Both the position numbers and the translations under genes were made by a program. From positions 124,001-188,000 of the forward strand of contig NZ_FOCN01000002.1 of the NCBI RefSeq assembly GCF_900110125.1: DNA of 64,000 nucleotides, written 5' to 3'. This DNA is from Cryobacterium luteum (lineage in GTDB: Bacteria > Actinomycetota > Actinomycetes > Actinomycetales > Microbacteriaceae). Shown one piece after another: positions 8,852 through 17,925 of the stretch. The notes under the pieces were generated by a model. It saw only the letters and a program-made list of their open reading frames with translations. It did no database searches and was not told the DNA's origin. How positions within the stretch are numbered: the first letter of the stretch is position 1; every line of letters starts with the position of its first letter.

Positions 8852-9346
8852 TTATGAGCGAACCAGGCGCACCTCGTGCAGCGTCTCGCCGAGTACCTCT
8901 TCGGTGCGTTCCTGGCCGTCGGCGAGGTAGCCGTTGCGGGCGTAGAAGGCGTGCGCTCGTGGGTTGTCGGCGGCAACCCAGAGCGATGACGGGCCGGGAT
9001 CGACGACGGAATCGAACAGCTGCTGACCGATGCCGGTGCCGTGGTGGGCGTCGAGTAGGTACATGAAGAACAGCTCGTGCTCGGTGGGCAGGTCGTTGTC
9101 GCGGCACGGTCCGCTGCCGGCGAAGCCGACGATCTCGTCGTCGACGAGCACGACGCTCTGGCGGTACTCGGGTCCCTGGGTGGTGAACCGACGCCACATG
9201 GCCGCGAGGCGCTGGGGCCGCAACTGGGACAGGGCCGCCTGGCTGAGCAGGTGATCGTAGGTTTCATGCCAGCAGGCGGCGTGTACGCGGCCCAGGCTTT
9301 CGGCATCCGCTTCACTGACGGGTCGAACGACAACTGTGGTGTTCAT
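8852..9346 (-). CDS. GNAT family N-acetyltransferase
   Basis: 164 residues covering a single GNAT domain. It starts VVVRPVSEADAESLGRVHAACWHETYDHLLS, has the acetyl-CoA pyrophosphate loop in LLDAHHGTGIGQQLFD (motif A, Q/RxxGxG/A) and ends with WVAADNPRAHAFYARNGY (motif B). This family acetylates small amines, peptides or proteins. Its neighbours give no hint of the substrate. Confidence 0.9.
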   Translation of the reverse strand: MNTTVVVRPVSEADAESLGRVHAACWHETYDHLLSQAALSQLRPQRLAAMWRRFTTQGPEYRQSVVLVDDEIVGFAGSGPCRDNDLPTEHELFFMYLLDAHHGTGIGQQLFDSVVDPGPSSLWVAADNPRAHAFYARNGYLADGQERTEEVLGETLHEVRLVRS

Positions 9347-9388
9347 GATTCGACACTAACCGTGTTTGCGAGTGGGCCCGAACACGGC

Positions 9389-9420
9389 AACGGGCCGGCC
9401 TCCTGAGAGACCGGCCCGTT
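9389..9420. terminator. hairpin downstream of the helicase gene
   Basis: AACGGGCCGG (9389-9398) and CCGGCCCGTT (9411-9420) form a perfect 10-bp stem with a 12-base loop. It is 21 bp past the end of the minus-strand helicase gene and upstream of the GNAT start. There is no U-tract. Confidence 0.55.
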
Positions 9421-9441
9421 CGTCAAGCGGATGCTGGGGGC

Positions 9442-11055
9442 TTAGCCCTGTGAGCGGCGCGGAGCCGAACGGCCGGCTCCACCCTCGCGCGGACCGCGAA
9501 CGAGTCCGCCGACCTGGAGGCTGCCGACGCGGGGTCCGCCGGAACGGCCGGCGGCCGAACCCGAACGGGGTGCGCTGGCAGCAGCGCCGGCCGGACGACC
9601 GGACCGCTCGCGACGGGCGCCGCCGGCCGAAGCCGAGTCGCTGCTGCGGCCGCCGTCGTTGCGGTCGGTGCGGGCGGCACCGTCCCGGCTTGCGCCGGAG
9701 CGGCCGCCACGGCTGGAGTCGCCGTCGCGGCTGGGGCGACCACTGCGCTCACCCTGCGATCCGCCCTGCGAACGGCCGCCCTGTGAGCGACCTCCCTGCG
9801 AACGGCCACCCTGAGACTGGCGCTGCTGCTGCGGCGCCTCGACGCGCGGCGCCGGCTTGACGTAGGCGGCGACATCGCCGACGAGGGCGTCGACGGCGGG
9901 GGAGGCGGCATCGACGCGTTGCGGGGTCACCTTGATGGACGCCTTCCGCAGCAGGGCATCGGTGTCGCGCTTCTGCTCGGGCAGCACGACGGTGACGACG
10001 TCACCGGCGCTGCCGGCCCGGGCGGTACGGCCCGAACGGTGCAGGTACGCCTTGTGCTCGGCCGGCGGGTCAACGTGGATGACGAGTTCGATGTCGTCGA
10101 CGTGCACGCCGCGAGCGGCGACATCCGTTGCGACGAGAACCTTGACCGTGCCGGCGCTGAAGGCGGCGAGGTTGCGGTCACGGGCCACCTGCGAGAGGTT
10201 TCCGTGCAGGTCGACGGAGGGGATGCCGGCGTCGGTGAGGCTCTTGGCGAGCTTCTTGGCCTGGTGCTTGGTGCGCATGAAGAGGATACGACGGCCGGAC
10301 CCGCTCGCGAGCTTCTGCACGAGTTCCTTCTTCGCGTCGACGCCGGAGACCTCGAACACGTGGTGGGTCATGGCCGAGACGTGGCTGTTGGCCTCGTCGA
10401 CCGAGTGCATCACCGGGTCGTGCAGAAAGCGCTTGACGATCTTGTCCACGCCGTTGTCGAGCGTGGCGGAGAACAACATGCGCTGTCCGTTGCCGGGCGT
10501 CTTGTCGAGGATGCGGGTGACGACGGGCAGAAAGCCGAGGTCGGCCATGTGGTCGGCCTCGTCGAGCACGGTGATCTCGATGGTGTCGAGGTTCACGAAG
10601 CCCTGCTTCATGAGGTCTTCGAGGCGGCCGGGGCAGGCCACGACGATGTCGACGCCGGCCTTGAGCGCTGCGACCTGACGGCCCTGCGAGACACCGCCGA
10701 AGATGGTGGTGGTGTTGAGGCCGTAGGCCTCGGCGAGCGGGGTGATGGCGTTGGTGATCTGCGTGGCGAGCTCGCGGGTCGGCGCGAGGATCAGGCCGAG
10801 CGGGCGGCCGGGGCGACGCTTGCCGCCGGCGAGGTTGCCGCCGAGGCGCGACACCATCGGAATGGAGAAGGCCAGGGTTTTGCCGGAGCCGGTCTTACCG
10901 CGGCCGAGAACGTCGCGGCCGTTCAGGGTGTCGGGAAGGGTGTCGACCTGGATCGGGAAGGCGGTGTCGATTCCCTGGCCGGAGAGAACTTTGACCAGGG
11001 GAGTCGGCACGCCGAGCGTGCCAAAGGTTGTGGACACAGTGGTGGTTGTAGACAA
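9442..11055 (-). CDS. DEAD-box ATP-dependent RNA helicase
   Basis: 537 residues if translation begins at TTG 11053-11055, which has a GAAAGG box seven bases upstream; ATG 11179-11181 would give a longer, poorly supported N-terminus. The order is the Q-motif region (FPIQ), motif I GKTGSGKT (about 53-60), APTRELA, DEADHMADLGF, SATL, then helicase C with VATDVAARGVHVDD and HRSGRTARAG. The last 130 residues are Gly/Arg/Ser/Gln-rich, with a tandem SQGGR repeat (about 9760-9820) resembling RGG RNA-binding tails. The role is ATP-driven RNA unwinding in ribosome assembly or mRNA turnover; such genes are often cold-induced. Confidence 0.95.
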   Translation of the reverse strand: MSTTTTVSTTFGTLGVPTPLVKVLSGQGIDTAFPIQVDTLPDTLNGRDVLGRGKTGSGKTLAFSIPMVSRLGGNLAGGKRRPGRPLGLILAPTRELATQITNAITPLAEAYGLNTTTIFGGVSQGRQVAALKAGVDIVVACPGRLEDLMKQGFVNLDTIEITVLDEADHMADLGFLPVVTRILDKTPGNGQRMLFSATLDNGVDKIVKRFLHDPVMHSVDEANSHVSAMTHHVFEVSGVDAKKELVQKLASGSGRRILFMRTKHQAKKLAKSLTDAGIPSVDLHGNLSQVARDRNLAAFSAGTVKVLVATDVAARGVHVDDIELVIHVDPPAEHKAYLHRSGRTARAGSAGDVVTVVLPEQKRDTDALLRKASIKVTPQRVDAASPAVDALVGDVAAYVKPAPRVEAPQQQRQSQGGRSQGGRSQGGRSQGGSQGERSGRPSRDGDSSRGGRSGASRDGAARTDRNDGGRSSDSASAGGARRERSGRPAGAAASAPRSGSAAGRSGGPRVGSLQVGGLVRGPREGGAGRSAPRRSQG

Positions 11056-11096
11056 AGTGGTGCCTTTCGGGGCATCAGTCTCCTCGCCCGTTCGAA

Positions 11097-11113
11097 TTAC
11101 CGCGCAGCGGTAA
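11097..11113. promoter_or_regulatory. small hairpin in the helicase leader
   Basis: TTACCGC-GCA-GCGGTAA is a perfect 7-bp dyad lying about 42 bp upstream of the helicase start. The 255 bp between the helicase start and the DUF1684 gene otherwise hold only a candidate small plus-strand ORF. An RNA structure controlling helicase expression is possible. Confidence 0.35.
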
Positions 11114-11132
11114 GCAAACCAGGAGGATTCAC

Positions 11133-11219
11133 ATGGCGAAGGTGCCGAGGGGCACATCCGTTCGCCGTAAGAATGTTTCATTCGAAAAATCAGGTCAGCC
11201 CTGGTGGGCCGCCGGATAG
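11133..11219 (+). CDS. candidate 28-residue small protein
   Basis: ATG 11133 follows a perfect AGGAGG by six bases. The frame encodes 28 residues, basic in the first half and ending QPWWAAG before TAG. It lies antisense to the leader of the helicase gene, and neither strand of this stretch carries another convincing gene. I do not recognise the product. The excellent ribosome site is the only strong evidence; a chance AGGAGG is quite possible. Confidence 0.25.
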   Translation: MAKVPRGTSVRRKNVSFEKSGQPWWAAG

Positions 11220-11310
11220 AGAAGAGGGCGTTCTACGACGCAGCGAGCGCAACTACGCACTCGCAAGTACTCTCACTCTAGCGGATGCTGTCAAATCGGC
11301 CGGCCGCCCG

Positions 11311-11949
11311 CTACGAGTGGTCGCCGTGGTACAGCTCGCCGACGGGCACCTCGACACCGATGACGTTGCCGCTCTGCGGCAGCGGGCAGGCCCACATCGG
11401 GTCGTAGGCGCAGGACGGATTGTAGGCGAAGTTGAAATCGAGAATGAGGGTGTCGTCGTCGACGCCGGGGCCGAGGTCGGCGCCCTTGATGGTGTCGAGC
11501 AGGTAGCGCCCGCCGCCGTAGGTGCCGTCGCTGCGGCCGGCCAGGGCGTCTTTCAACGGCAGGAACAATCCGCCGCCGTAGCTCCCGAGCCGCCACACGT
11601 CGAGCGATCCGAGGTAGGGCAGCCGCACGGTTCCCACGAGGTCGAACGGCACGCTGCCGTCGGTTCCGGTCTCCACGTTCAAGCGATACGACTGCTCGGT
11701 GCGGTGCACCTGGGCCTCGAACCGCCAGTCCGGGTCGTAGGCCGCGATCGGAAGCCCGGTGAATGCCGAACGGTCGTCGGGCAGCAGCGGCGACGACGGA
11801 TGCCCGGCGAACAGTTCATCCCGCCCAGAGCGCCACAGCTCGTGCCCGCTTTTCGGGCTGTTCACGCTGAGCTGGCGCACCCCGGCGTACAGTCCGGTCA
11901 CGCGACGACGCCAATCCGCGATCTGCAAGGCTCCCAGGGAAGAACTCAT
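11311..11949 (-). CDS. DUF1684 family protein
   Basis: 212 residues. The pattern LADWRR-like start, ELWRSGRDELFAGHPSSPL, FDLVGTVRLPYLG, RYLLDTIKG, DFNFAYNPSCAYDPMWACPLP matches the DUF1684 family, a widespread beta-rich soluble protein of unknown function. The C-x-Y-x-P-x-W-x-C-P-L-P segment is its hallmark. It is co-directional with, and 24 bp from, the upstream dehydrogenase gene, so co-transcription is likely. Confidence 0.85.
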   Translation of the reverse strand: MSSSLGALQIADWRRRVTGLYAGVRQLSVNSPKSGHELWRSGRDELFAGHPSSPLLPDDRSAFTGLPIAAYDPDWRFEAQVHRTEQSYRLNVETGTDGSVPFDLVGTVRLPYLGSLDVWRLGSYGGGLFLPLKDALAGRSDGTYGGGRYLLDTIKGADLGPGVDDDTLILDFNFAYNPSCAYDPMWACPLPQSGNVIGVEVPVGELYHGDHS

Positions 11950-11973
11950 GGTCGCTACGCTACCGTGGATCTC

Positions 11974-12975
11974 TTATCCGGCGATGGGCGTCAGAAGTGT
12001 TCCAGTGCTGACGAACTGCTCCAGGTTGGTGAGCGTCAATTCTGCCATGGCCGCTCGGGTTTCGAGCGTTCCACTAGCGAGGTGGGGAAGAAGAACCACA
12101 TTGTCGAGGGCGAGGAGCGCCTCGGGAACATTAGGCTCATCGGCGAAGACGTCGAGCCCGGCCCCGCCGAGGTCACCGCTGAGCAGTGCGGCGACGAGCG
12201 CGGCCTCGTCGACAACCGATCCGCGCGCAATATTCACGAGATATCCCTGCGGCCCCAACGCGGCGAGAACCTCGGCGGAGATGAGCTTGACCGAGTCCGC
12301 ACCGCCGGCCGCCGCGATGATCAGGGCGTCCGAGTCCGCGGCAAGCTCCGTGAGCGAGCCGACGTATCGATATTCCGACCCGACGGCAGGCTTTCGGTTG
12401 TGATACGAAATGACACAGTTGAAGCCTTCGAGCCGCTGAGCAATCGCCGTGCCGATGCGGCCAAGGCCAACGATGCCGATCCGCTTGCCGGAAAGTTTGC
12501 TGGCGAGGGGAAAGTTGCCTTTCTGCCAAGCACCTCGACGCACGAACCGATCGGCTGCACTGGTGCGTCGAAAGACGTCGAGGAGCAGTGCGAGGGCGGT
12601 GTCGGCGACACAGTCATTGAGAACATCCGGGGTGTTGCTGATCTGGATGCCGCGCGATCGGGCCTGAGCGACATCCGTCGTGTCGTAACCGACGCCGAAA
12701 TTGACCACCGCCAGCAGGTTAGGCAGTGCAGCCATGAGCGCGCTGTCGACGCCGATCTTTCCCGAGGTTACCGCCACCGTGAATTCGGAGCCGTGTTCAT
12801 CGAGGAAGGCCTGCCGAGCCTGCCCGTCTGGCACTCGCACGGCATGGTGCTCGGCCACAATCGTGCTCTGCACCACAGGCATGAGCGGCCCGACCTGCAG
12901 CACCCGCCCGCGAGGATTGCTCTGGTCGGTCGGTGCCGGAATACCCGCGGCTTGAACGTCTGCGTTGATGGTCAC
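11974..12975 (-). CDS. D-isomer 2-hydroxyacid dehydrogenase (hydroxypyruvate/glyoxylate reductase-like)
   Basis: 333 residues from GTG 12973-12975. The Rossmann dinucleotide motif GIVGLGRIG is followed by the strand end YHNRKP, whose Arg is usual for NADPH users. The catalytic Arg is in NIARGSVVDE, the Glu in VFADEPNVP and the His in LLPHLASGT. This enzyme class reduces 2-oxoacids such as glyoxylate or hydroxypyruvate. It is divergent from the ABC importer operon and belongs to the aldarate island; its substrate may be a product of the aldolase encoded at 22039-22785, which is inference. The start has no strong ribosome site. Confidence 0.9.
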   Translation of the reverse strand: MTINADVQAAGIPAPTDQSNPRGRVLQVGPLMPVVQSTIVAEHHAVRVPDGQARQAFLDEHGSEFTVAVTSGKIGVDSALMAALPNLLAVVNFGVGYDTTDVAQARSRGIQISNTPDVLNDCVADTALALLLDVFRRTSAADRFVRRGAWQKGNFPLASKLSGKRIGIVGLGRIGTAIAQRLEGFNCVISYHNRKPAVGSEYRYVGSLTELAADSDALIIAAAGGADSVKLISAEVLAALGPQGYLVNIARGSVVDEAALVAALLSGDLGGAGLDVFADEPNVPEALLALDNVVLLPHLASGTLETRAAMAELTLTNLEQFVSTGTLLTPIAG

Positions 12976-13071
12976 ATTCTGCAGGTTAGGTTGCCTTACC
13001 GATACCGTCCAACACGTAATTCGTATAGATCGATACCCGCAGCGCATGAACCGGGTGCCGGGTTCCCAGTT

Positions 13072-13087
13072 CCGCGGAATTCCGCGG
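13072..13087. promoter_or_regulatory. 16-bp perfect palindrome in divergent promoter region
   Basis: CCGCGGAATTCCGCGG lies near the middle of the 310-bp gap between the divergent dehydrogenase and the importer operon. The position suits an operator serving both genes. No other copy was seen in the window. Confidence 0.35.
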
Positions 13088-13170
13088 CACTTTGGGTCGC
13101 CTCGGGCGGGTGCGGTGGCGCATATCCCGCGTTTGCCGGGCGTCCCGGTGCGCCGCAGCGAATTCGTGGC

Positions 13171-13199
13171 TTGACGATCCACTCGACGCCGCACAAGCT
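13171..13199 (+). promoter_or_regulatory. candidate sigma70-type promoter of the importer operon
   Basis: TTGACG (13171-13176) is separated by 17 bp from CAAGCT (13194-13199). The -35 is good and the -10 is weak. It lies about 87 bp upstream of the ATG at 13286. Confidence 0.35.
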
Positions 13200-13285
13200 G
13201 AGACCTGTCTACCAGCACAGACTTCATCTTCATCTGTAGACGAGCGCTCAGCACGAGCCCTGTGCCACATCAACCGGAGGAACCA

Positions 13286-14857
13286 ATGTCGTTTTCTTTT
13301 TCCCGTAGTACGAGGACACCCCGTGCTGTCGTCGCCGGCGCCGCGGTCGCCGCGAGCGCCGTGCTGCTGCTGAGTTCCTGCTCCGTCGCCAACTCCGAGC
13401 CCACGGACGGAGCCGGGTCAGCCGACACCATTCGCATTGTCCTGACCCAGGAACCGCCCACGCTCGAGGCCTGTGAGGCCAACCTCACCTCGACCGGCGT
13501 CGTAATGCGCTCGAACGTCACCGAGCCCCTCGTGGAACGCAACCCGACAACCGGTGACCTCGACCCGTTGCTCGCCACTTCGTGGGAGCAGACCAGCGAC
13601 ACAGAGTGGACCTTCACCCTCCGCGATGACGTCACCTTCTCCGACGGCACCCCTTTCAACGCCGAAGCGGCCGCCTTCACCATCGACCGGGCCGTCAACT
13701 CGGACCTCGCCTGCAACGTCGAGGGCTATGTCTTCGGCGACGACGACCTCGTCGTGAACGCCGTCGACGACACGACCCTCACGGTGACCACGGTGACGCC
13801 CGACCCGATTCTTCCGCTGCGCCTCTCGTTCCTTGAGATCGTTCCCACCGCGACGGATGCCACGGCCAAGGTTCGCGAGCCCATCGGCACCGGCCCCTAC
13901 GCCATCGCGCAGTGGGATGCCGGCACCAAGCTCACCCTCGAGCGCAACGACGACTACTGGGGCGACGCCCCCGCCTTCGCGACCGCCGAGTACCAGTGGC
14001 GCTCCGAAGGAACCGTGCGCGCGGCCATGATCACGAGCGGTGAAGCTGACATCGCGATGGGCCTCGGCCCCGATGACGGCGCCGGCGACCTGGGCCTCGA
14101 CTACCCCAACAACGAGACGGTCGCCTTGCGCATGACCGCCGAAATTGCACCGCTCAACGACATCCGTGTTCGTGAGGCAGTGAACTACGCCATCGACAAG
14201 TCGGGCATCATCGACTCCCTCTACCAGGGAGCGCACATCGCAGCCGCCCAGCTCGTGCCGGAGGGCATCGTGGGCCACAACGCCGACCTCGAGCCGTGGG
14301 AGTTCGACGTGGATAAGGCCAAAGCGCTCGTTGCAGAGGCCAAGGCCGATGGCGTGCCGGTTGACGAGAAGATCACCATCGTCGCCCGCAACGCGCAGTT
14401 CCCGAAGGTGTCGGAGATGTCCCAGGTGCTGCAGGAGCAGCTCACCCAGGCCGGCCTCAACGTGGAGCTCAAGATGGTCGACACCACGCAGCACCTGCAG
14501 TACCAGCTGCGTCCGTTCGTTGACAACGAGGGTGCCATTGCCCTGCTGATTCAGCACGGCAACCAGGCCGGCGACGCCCAGTTCAGTGCCGACCAATACA
14601 TGACCACGACCGGAGCGCAGAGCGTCTACGGCACCGAGGCCTTCGACGCCCTGCTGGAAGCCGCGTCAATCAAGACCGGTTCCGAGCGCCAGGCAGCCTA
14701 CGAGGACATCTTCGGGTACCAGAACGACGAAATCGTGCAGTTCGCCTTCATCTCGCACCAGACCGGCGTCATCGGCAAGACGGCGAACGTGGACTACACG
14801 CCGAACTCCTCCTCTGGCGACGAACTCCGCATCGCGGAGATCACTCCGGTCGCCTGA
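13286..14857 (+). CDS. ABC transporter substrate-binding lipoprotein (SBP family 5)
   Basis: 523 residues. An Arg-rich N-terminus and hydrophobic stretch end in a lipobox (LLSSC, Cys about residue 34), so it is an exported lipoprotein. Family 5 (DppA/OppA/opine type) features include TRSNV-like MRSNVTEPLVERNPTTGDL, TFTLRDDVTFSDGTPF and GTGPYAI. ATG 13286 has GGAGG six bases upstream. It heads an operon with two permeases, two ATPases and a TauE-type protein. A close paralogue is encoded at 19697-21271. The ligand is unknown; the surrounding genes suggest a sugar-acid-related or peptide-like compound. Confidence 0.95.
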   Translation: MSFSFSRSTRTPRAVVAGAAVAASAVLLLSSCSVANSEPTDGAGSADTIRIVLTQEPPTLEACEANLTSTGVVMRSNVTEPLVERNPTTGDLDPLLATSWEQTSDTEWTFTLRDDVTFSDGTPFNAEAAAFTIDRAVNSDLACNVEGYVFGDDDLVVNAVDDTTLTVTTVTPDPILPLRLSFLEIVPTATDATAKVREPIGTGPYAIAQWDAGTKLTLERNDDYWGDAPAFATAEYQWRSEGTVRAAMITSGEADIAMGLGPDDGAGDLGLDYPNNETVALRMTAEIAPLNDIRVREAVNYAIDKSGIIDSLYQGAHIAAAQLVPEGIVGHNADLEPWEFDVDKAKALVAEAKADGVPVDEKITIVARNAQFPKVSEMSQVLQEQLTQAGLNVELKMVDTTQHLQYQLRPFVDNEGAIALLIQHGNQAGDAQFSADQYMTTTGAQSVYGTEAFDALLEAASIKTGSERQAAYEDIFGYQNDEIVQFAFISHQTGVIGKTANVDYTPNSSSGDELRIAEITPVA

Positions 14858-14895
14858 CGCATCCGCTAACAGCTAGCTCAAGGTAGAAGACACTC

Positions 14896-15891
14896 ATGCT
14901 GACATTCCTCAGACGGCGAATCGTCTCCAGTGCACTCCCCCTGCTCGTGGTGGTGCTCGGGGTGTTCGCCCTGGCGCGGCTGACCGGTAACCCGGCGAGC
15001 CTGTACCTGCCCCTGAACGCCACGGAGCAGATGCGGGCTGACTTCACGGAGAAGAACGGCCTCGACAACCCGATCTGGGTGCAGATGGCCGACTACTTCG
15101 GCGGGGTGCTGCGGTTGGATTTCGGTGAGTCTCTTCGCACGGGAGAGTCCGCAGCCGCCATGGCGCTGCGGGCCTTCCCTGCCACCCTCCAACTGGCCGG
15201 CACGACGATGCTTCTGGCCGTGGTGCTCGCGGTCATCGTCGGCAGCTGGGCCGCGCTCAAGCCCAACGGCATCGCTGACCGCATCTCGAGCTTCATCTCG
15301 ATGGCCGCCGCGAGTGTTCCCGACTTCTGGCTCGCCATCATGGGCATCTGGGTGTTCGCCATCTCGCTCGGCTGGCTGCCCACCTCGGGTGTCGGCGGGC
15401 TCACCGCCTGGGTGCTGCCGATACTCACTCTGCTGCTGCGGCCGTTCGGCGTGCTCGTGCAAATCGTGCGCGGCGCCATGGTGTCGTCACTCTCCGAGCC
15501 GTACATCAAGCTCGCCCGCAGCAAGGGCGCGAGCGAATTTCGCGTCGTCACCCGGCACGCCCTGCGCAATGCGGCAGCTCCGGCACTGACCGTGGCCGGT
15601 GACCTGGCCGTTGGCCTGGTCAACGGCGCGGTCGTGGTCGAGTCGATCTTCGGCTGGCCTGGTATCGGAAAGCTCATGATCGATTCCATCCTGCAGCGTG
15701 ACTTCGCCGTGCTGCAGGCGGCCGTTCTGCTCACCGCGATCTCCATCTTCATCCTGAACATTTTGATCGACCTCGGCTACGCCGGGCTTGATGCTCGAGT
15801 ACGTCCCAACGGCAAACGCCCGAAATCGTCCAAAGCCGCCAGCGTCGCCGAGCCGAAGGAACGGAAAGTCCATGTCCAAACCACCCCGTAA
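14896..15891 (+). CDS. ABC transporter permease, DppB type
   Basis: 331 residues. An N-terminal membrane helix is followed by an external segment with GLDNPIWVQMADYFGGVLRLDFGES, typical of DppB/OppB, then five helices. The cytoplasmic EAA loop (YIKLARSKGASEF, about residues 203-215) docks on the ATPases. The C-terminal tail is basic and hydrophilic. It follows the binding protein by 38 bp and overlaps the next permease by 20 bp. Confidence 0.95.
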   Translation: MLTFLRRRIVSSALPLLVVVLGVFALARLTGNPASLYLPLNATEQMRADFTEKNGLDNPIWVQMADYFGGVLRLDFGESLRTGESAAAMALRAFPATLQLAGTTMLLAVVLAVIVGSWAALKPNGIADRISSFISMAAASVPDFWLAIMGIWVFAISLGWLPTSGVGGLTAWVLPILTLLLRPFGVLVQIVRGAMVSSLSEPYIKLARSKGASEFRVVTRHALRNAAAPALTVAGDLAVGLVNGAVVVESIFGWPGIGKLMIDSILQRDFAVLQAAVLLTAISIFILNILIDLGYAGLDARVRPNGKRPKSSKAASVAEPKERKVHVQTTP

Positions 15892-16882
15892 CGTCAACCA
15901 GTTGCCGACGGGTGGCCGTGCCATTGCCCCGCCCGGTACCGAGGCGATCGCGCTGCCTCGGCCAGACCAGGCCGACAAAAGGATCAGCCTCTTTCACCTG
16001 CTGGTCAAGGACCGCTTCGCGACCGTTGCAGCGCTCGTACTCGTCTTCGTCGGGCTGACCGCCCTGTTCGGGCCGACGCTGATGGGCGACCTCGCCACCC
16101 GCCAGGACCTGAGCGCAACCAACCGCCCGCCGTTCAGCCTCGGCGAGGGCTGGGCCTTCATCCTTGGCAGTGATTCGCTCGGCCGCAGCATGGTTGCCCG
16201 GCTGGTCGTGGCCACCCAGACCACCCTCTCGGTGGCGCTACCCGCCGTGGGAATCTCCCTCATCATCGGCTCGCTGTGGGGGGTCTGGGCCGGCTATCAC
16301 CGCGGCATCCGGGAGACCATCTCGATGCGCATCGCCGACGTCATCATGAGCTTTCCGTCGCTGTTGCTCGCCGTTGTCATCCTCTACGTCTTCTCCCCAA
16401 GCGCCGCCAACATCGTGTTGATCCTCGCGGTCACCCGCATCCCGATCTACCTGCGCACCGCCCGCGCCGAATCGGCCGAGCTGCAGAGCCGAACCTTTGT
16501 CGACGCGGCCCGTACCTTCGGCACCAAACCGAACGCGATCATCCGTCGCCATGTCATTCCCGTGGTGCTGCCCACCCTGCTCACCCTCGCGACGCTCGAG
16601 TTCTGCTACGTGATGCTCGCCGAGAGCTCGCTGAGCTTTCTCGGCATCGGCATCCAGCCGCCGGACGTGAGCTGGGGCCTCATGGTCGCCCAGGGCCGCC
16701 AGTACCTGCAGACCGCGTGGTGGCTGTCCTTCTTCCCCGGACTCGCCATCGTGCTCACCACGGTGGCCGCCAACGTGCTCGCCGCCTGGCTGCGCATCGC
16801 GACCGACCCGGCCCAGCGCTGGCGGCTCACACTGCCCCGCAAACGGATGATCGTGCGCATTCCCGCGAAGGAGGTCCAGTGA
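15872..16882 (+). CDS. ABC transporter permease, DppC type
   Basis: 336 residues. The N-terminal tail of about 45 residues leads to the first helix (VAALVLVFVGLTALFGPTL). GSDSLGRSMVARLVVATQTTLSVAL is the DppC/OppC hallmark and SRTFVDAARTFGTKPN is the EAA loop. GKEQ-type ends such as LSFLGIGIQPPDVSWGLM are also typical. ATG 15872 lies within the end of the preceding gene and is preceded by GGAA. Its TGA overlaps the ATG of the next gene. Confidence 0.95.
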   Translation: MSKPPRNVNQLPTGGRAIAPPGTEAIALPRPDQADKRISLFHLLVKDRFATVAALVLVFVGLTALFGPTLMGDLATRQDLSATNRPPFSLGEGWAFILGSDSLGRSMVARLVVATQTTLSVALPAVGISLIIGSLWGVWAGYHRGIRETISMRIADVIMSFPSLLLAVVILYVFSPSAANIVLILAVTRIPIYLRTARAESAELQSRTFVDAARTFGTKPNAIIRRHVIPVVLPTLLTLATLEFCYVMLAESSLSFLGIGIQPPDVSWGLMVAQGRQYLQTAWWLSFFPGLAIVLTTVAANVLAAWLRIATDPAQRWRLTLPRKRMIVRIPAKEVQ

Positions 16883-17925
16883 TGACCAGCCACACCCAAA
16901 CCGCTACGGCGCCACGCGACCAGCTCACCGAGGGCGAGGTTGTGCTGACCGTGACCGGGCTCGACGTGGACATCCGTACCCCCAAGGGCGTGCTGAGGGC
17001 GGTCAATAATGTCAGCTTCGAGGCCCGCGCCGGCCGCACCCTGGCCCTGCTCGGCGAATCCGGCTGCGGCAAGTCGATGACGGCCAAGGCCGTCGCCGGG
17101 CTGCTCGACCCGGTCGCCGACGTCACCGGCGGAACGGTCGTGCTCAACGGCACCGACCTCGCCGCCCTGACCCCGAAGCAACGCCTGAAATACGCGGGGC
17201 CAGAACTCGGCATCGTCTTTCAGGACGCCCTCACCGCCCTCAACCCGGTGTACACCGTGGGTACCCAGCTCGGCGAGGCCTTCCGCATCCACCAGGGGCT
17301 CTCGAAAAAGGCCGCGAAGGTCAAGGCCATCGAGCTGATGCGCCATGTCGGCATCCCGCAGCCGGAATCCCGGGTGGATTCATTTCCGCACCAGTTCTCC
17401 GGCGGCATGCGTCAGCGCATCCTGATCGCCATGGCCGTAGCGCTGGGCCCGCGGCTGCTGATCGCCGACGAGCCCACCACCGCACTCGACGTGACCGTGC
17501 AGGCCCAGATCATGAAGCTGCTGCGGGACCTGCGCACCGAAAGCCACATGGCCGTCGTGCTGATCACCCACGACCTCGCCCTCGTGGCCGAAGAGGCGGA
17601 CACCGTGGCCGTGATGTATGCCGGCAACGTCGTGGAGACCGGCCCAGTGCGCGAGGTCTTCGGTTCGCCGAAGCACCCGTATACCCGCGGCCTGCTGGAC
17701 TCGGTGCCAGCCGACGTTGGCAGGGGCGCCGACCTCAAGTCCATCGCCGGGTCTCCGCCCGAACTCCATCGCATCCCCGAAGGATGCGTCTACCAATCCC
17801 GCTGTCCCCTCGTGCAAGACGTTTGCCGCGCCATTCGCCCGGCGCTCGAGCCGGAGGGCACTAACCGCACCGTCGCCTGTCACTTCTCGGCTTCGTCTGA
17901 CACCAAGGAGCTGGACAATGTCTGA
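16882..17925 (+). CDS. ABC transporter ATP-binding protein, DppD type
   Basis: 347 residues. Walker A GESGCGKS is at about 58-65, the signature is FSGGMRQRI, Walker B is LLIADEPTTALD and the switch is THDLAL. The C-terminal oligopeptide/dipeptide domain contains the Cys-rich CVYQSRCPL...CRAIRP...CHF pattern, which in this family binds an Fe-S cluster or metal. The ribosome site GAAGGAGG is inside the end of dppC. It overlaps the following ATPase gene by 8 bp. Confidence 0.95.
   Translation: MTSHTQTATAPRDQLTEGEVVLTVTGLDVDIRTPKGVLRAVNNVSFEARAGRTLALLGESGCGKSMTAKAVAGLLDPVADVTGGTVVLNGTDLAALTPKQRLKYAGPELGIVFQDALTALNPVYTVGTQLGEAFRIHQGLSKKAAKVKAIELMRHVGIPQPESRVDSFPHQFSGGMRQRILIAMAVALGPRLLIADEPTTALDVTVQAQIMKLLRDLRTESHMAVVLITHDLALVAEEADTVAVMYAGNVVETGPVREVFGSPKHPYTRGLLDSVPADVGRGADLKSIAGSPPELHRIPEGCVYQSRCPLVQDVCRAIRPALEPEGTNRTVACHFSASSDTKELDNV

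Noticed and set aside
9760..9820. Short tandem repeats that could suggest a CRISPR array
   Set aside because: They are in-frame codons for SQGGR repeats in the helicase tail, without spacers of constant length.
9919..13239. A 1106-codon plus-strand open frame across the helicase, DUF1684 and dehydrogenase genes
   Set aside because: It spans three well-supported minus-strand genes and their gaps and shows no recognisable domain; it is a GC-bias shadow.
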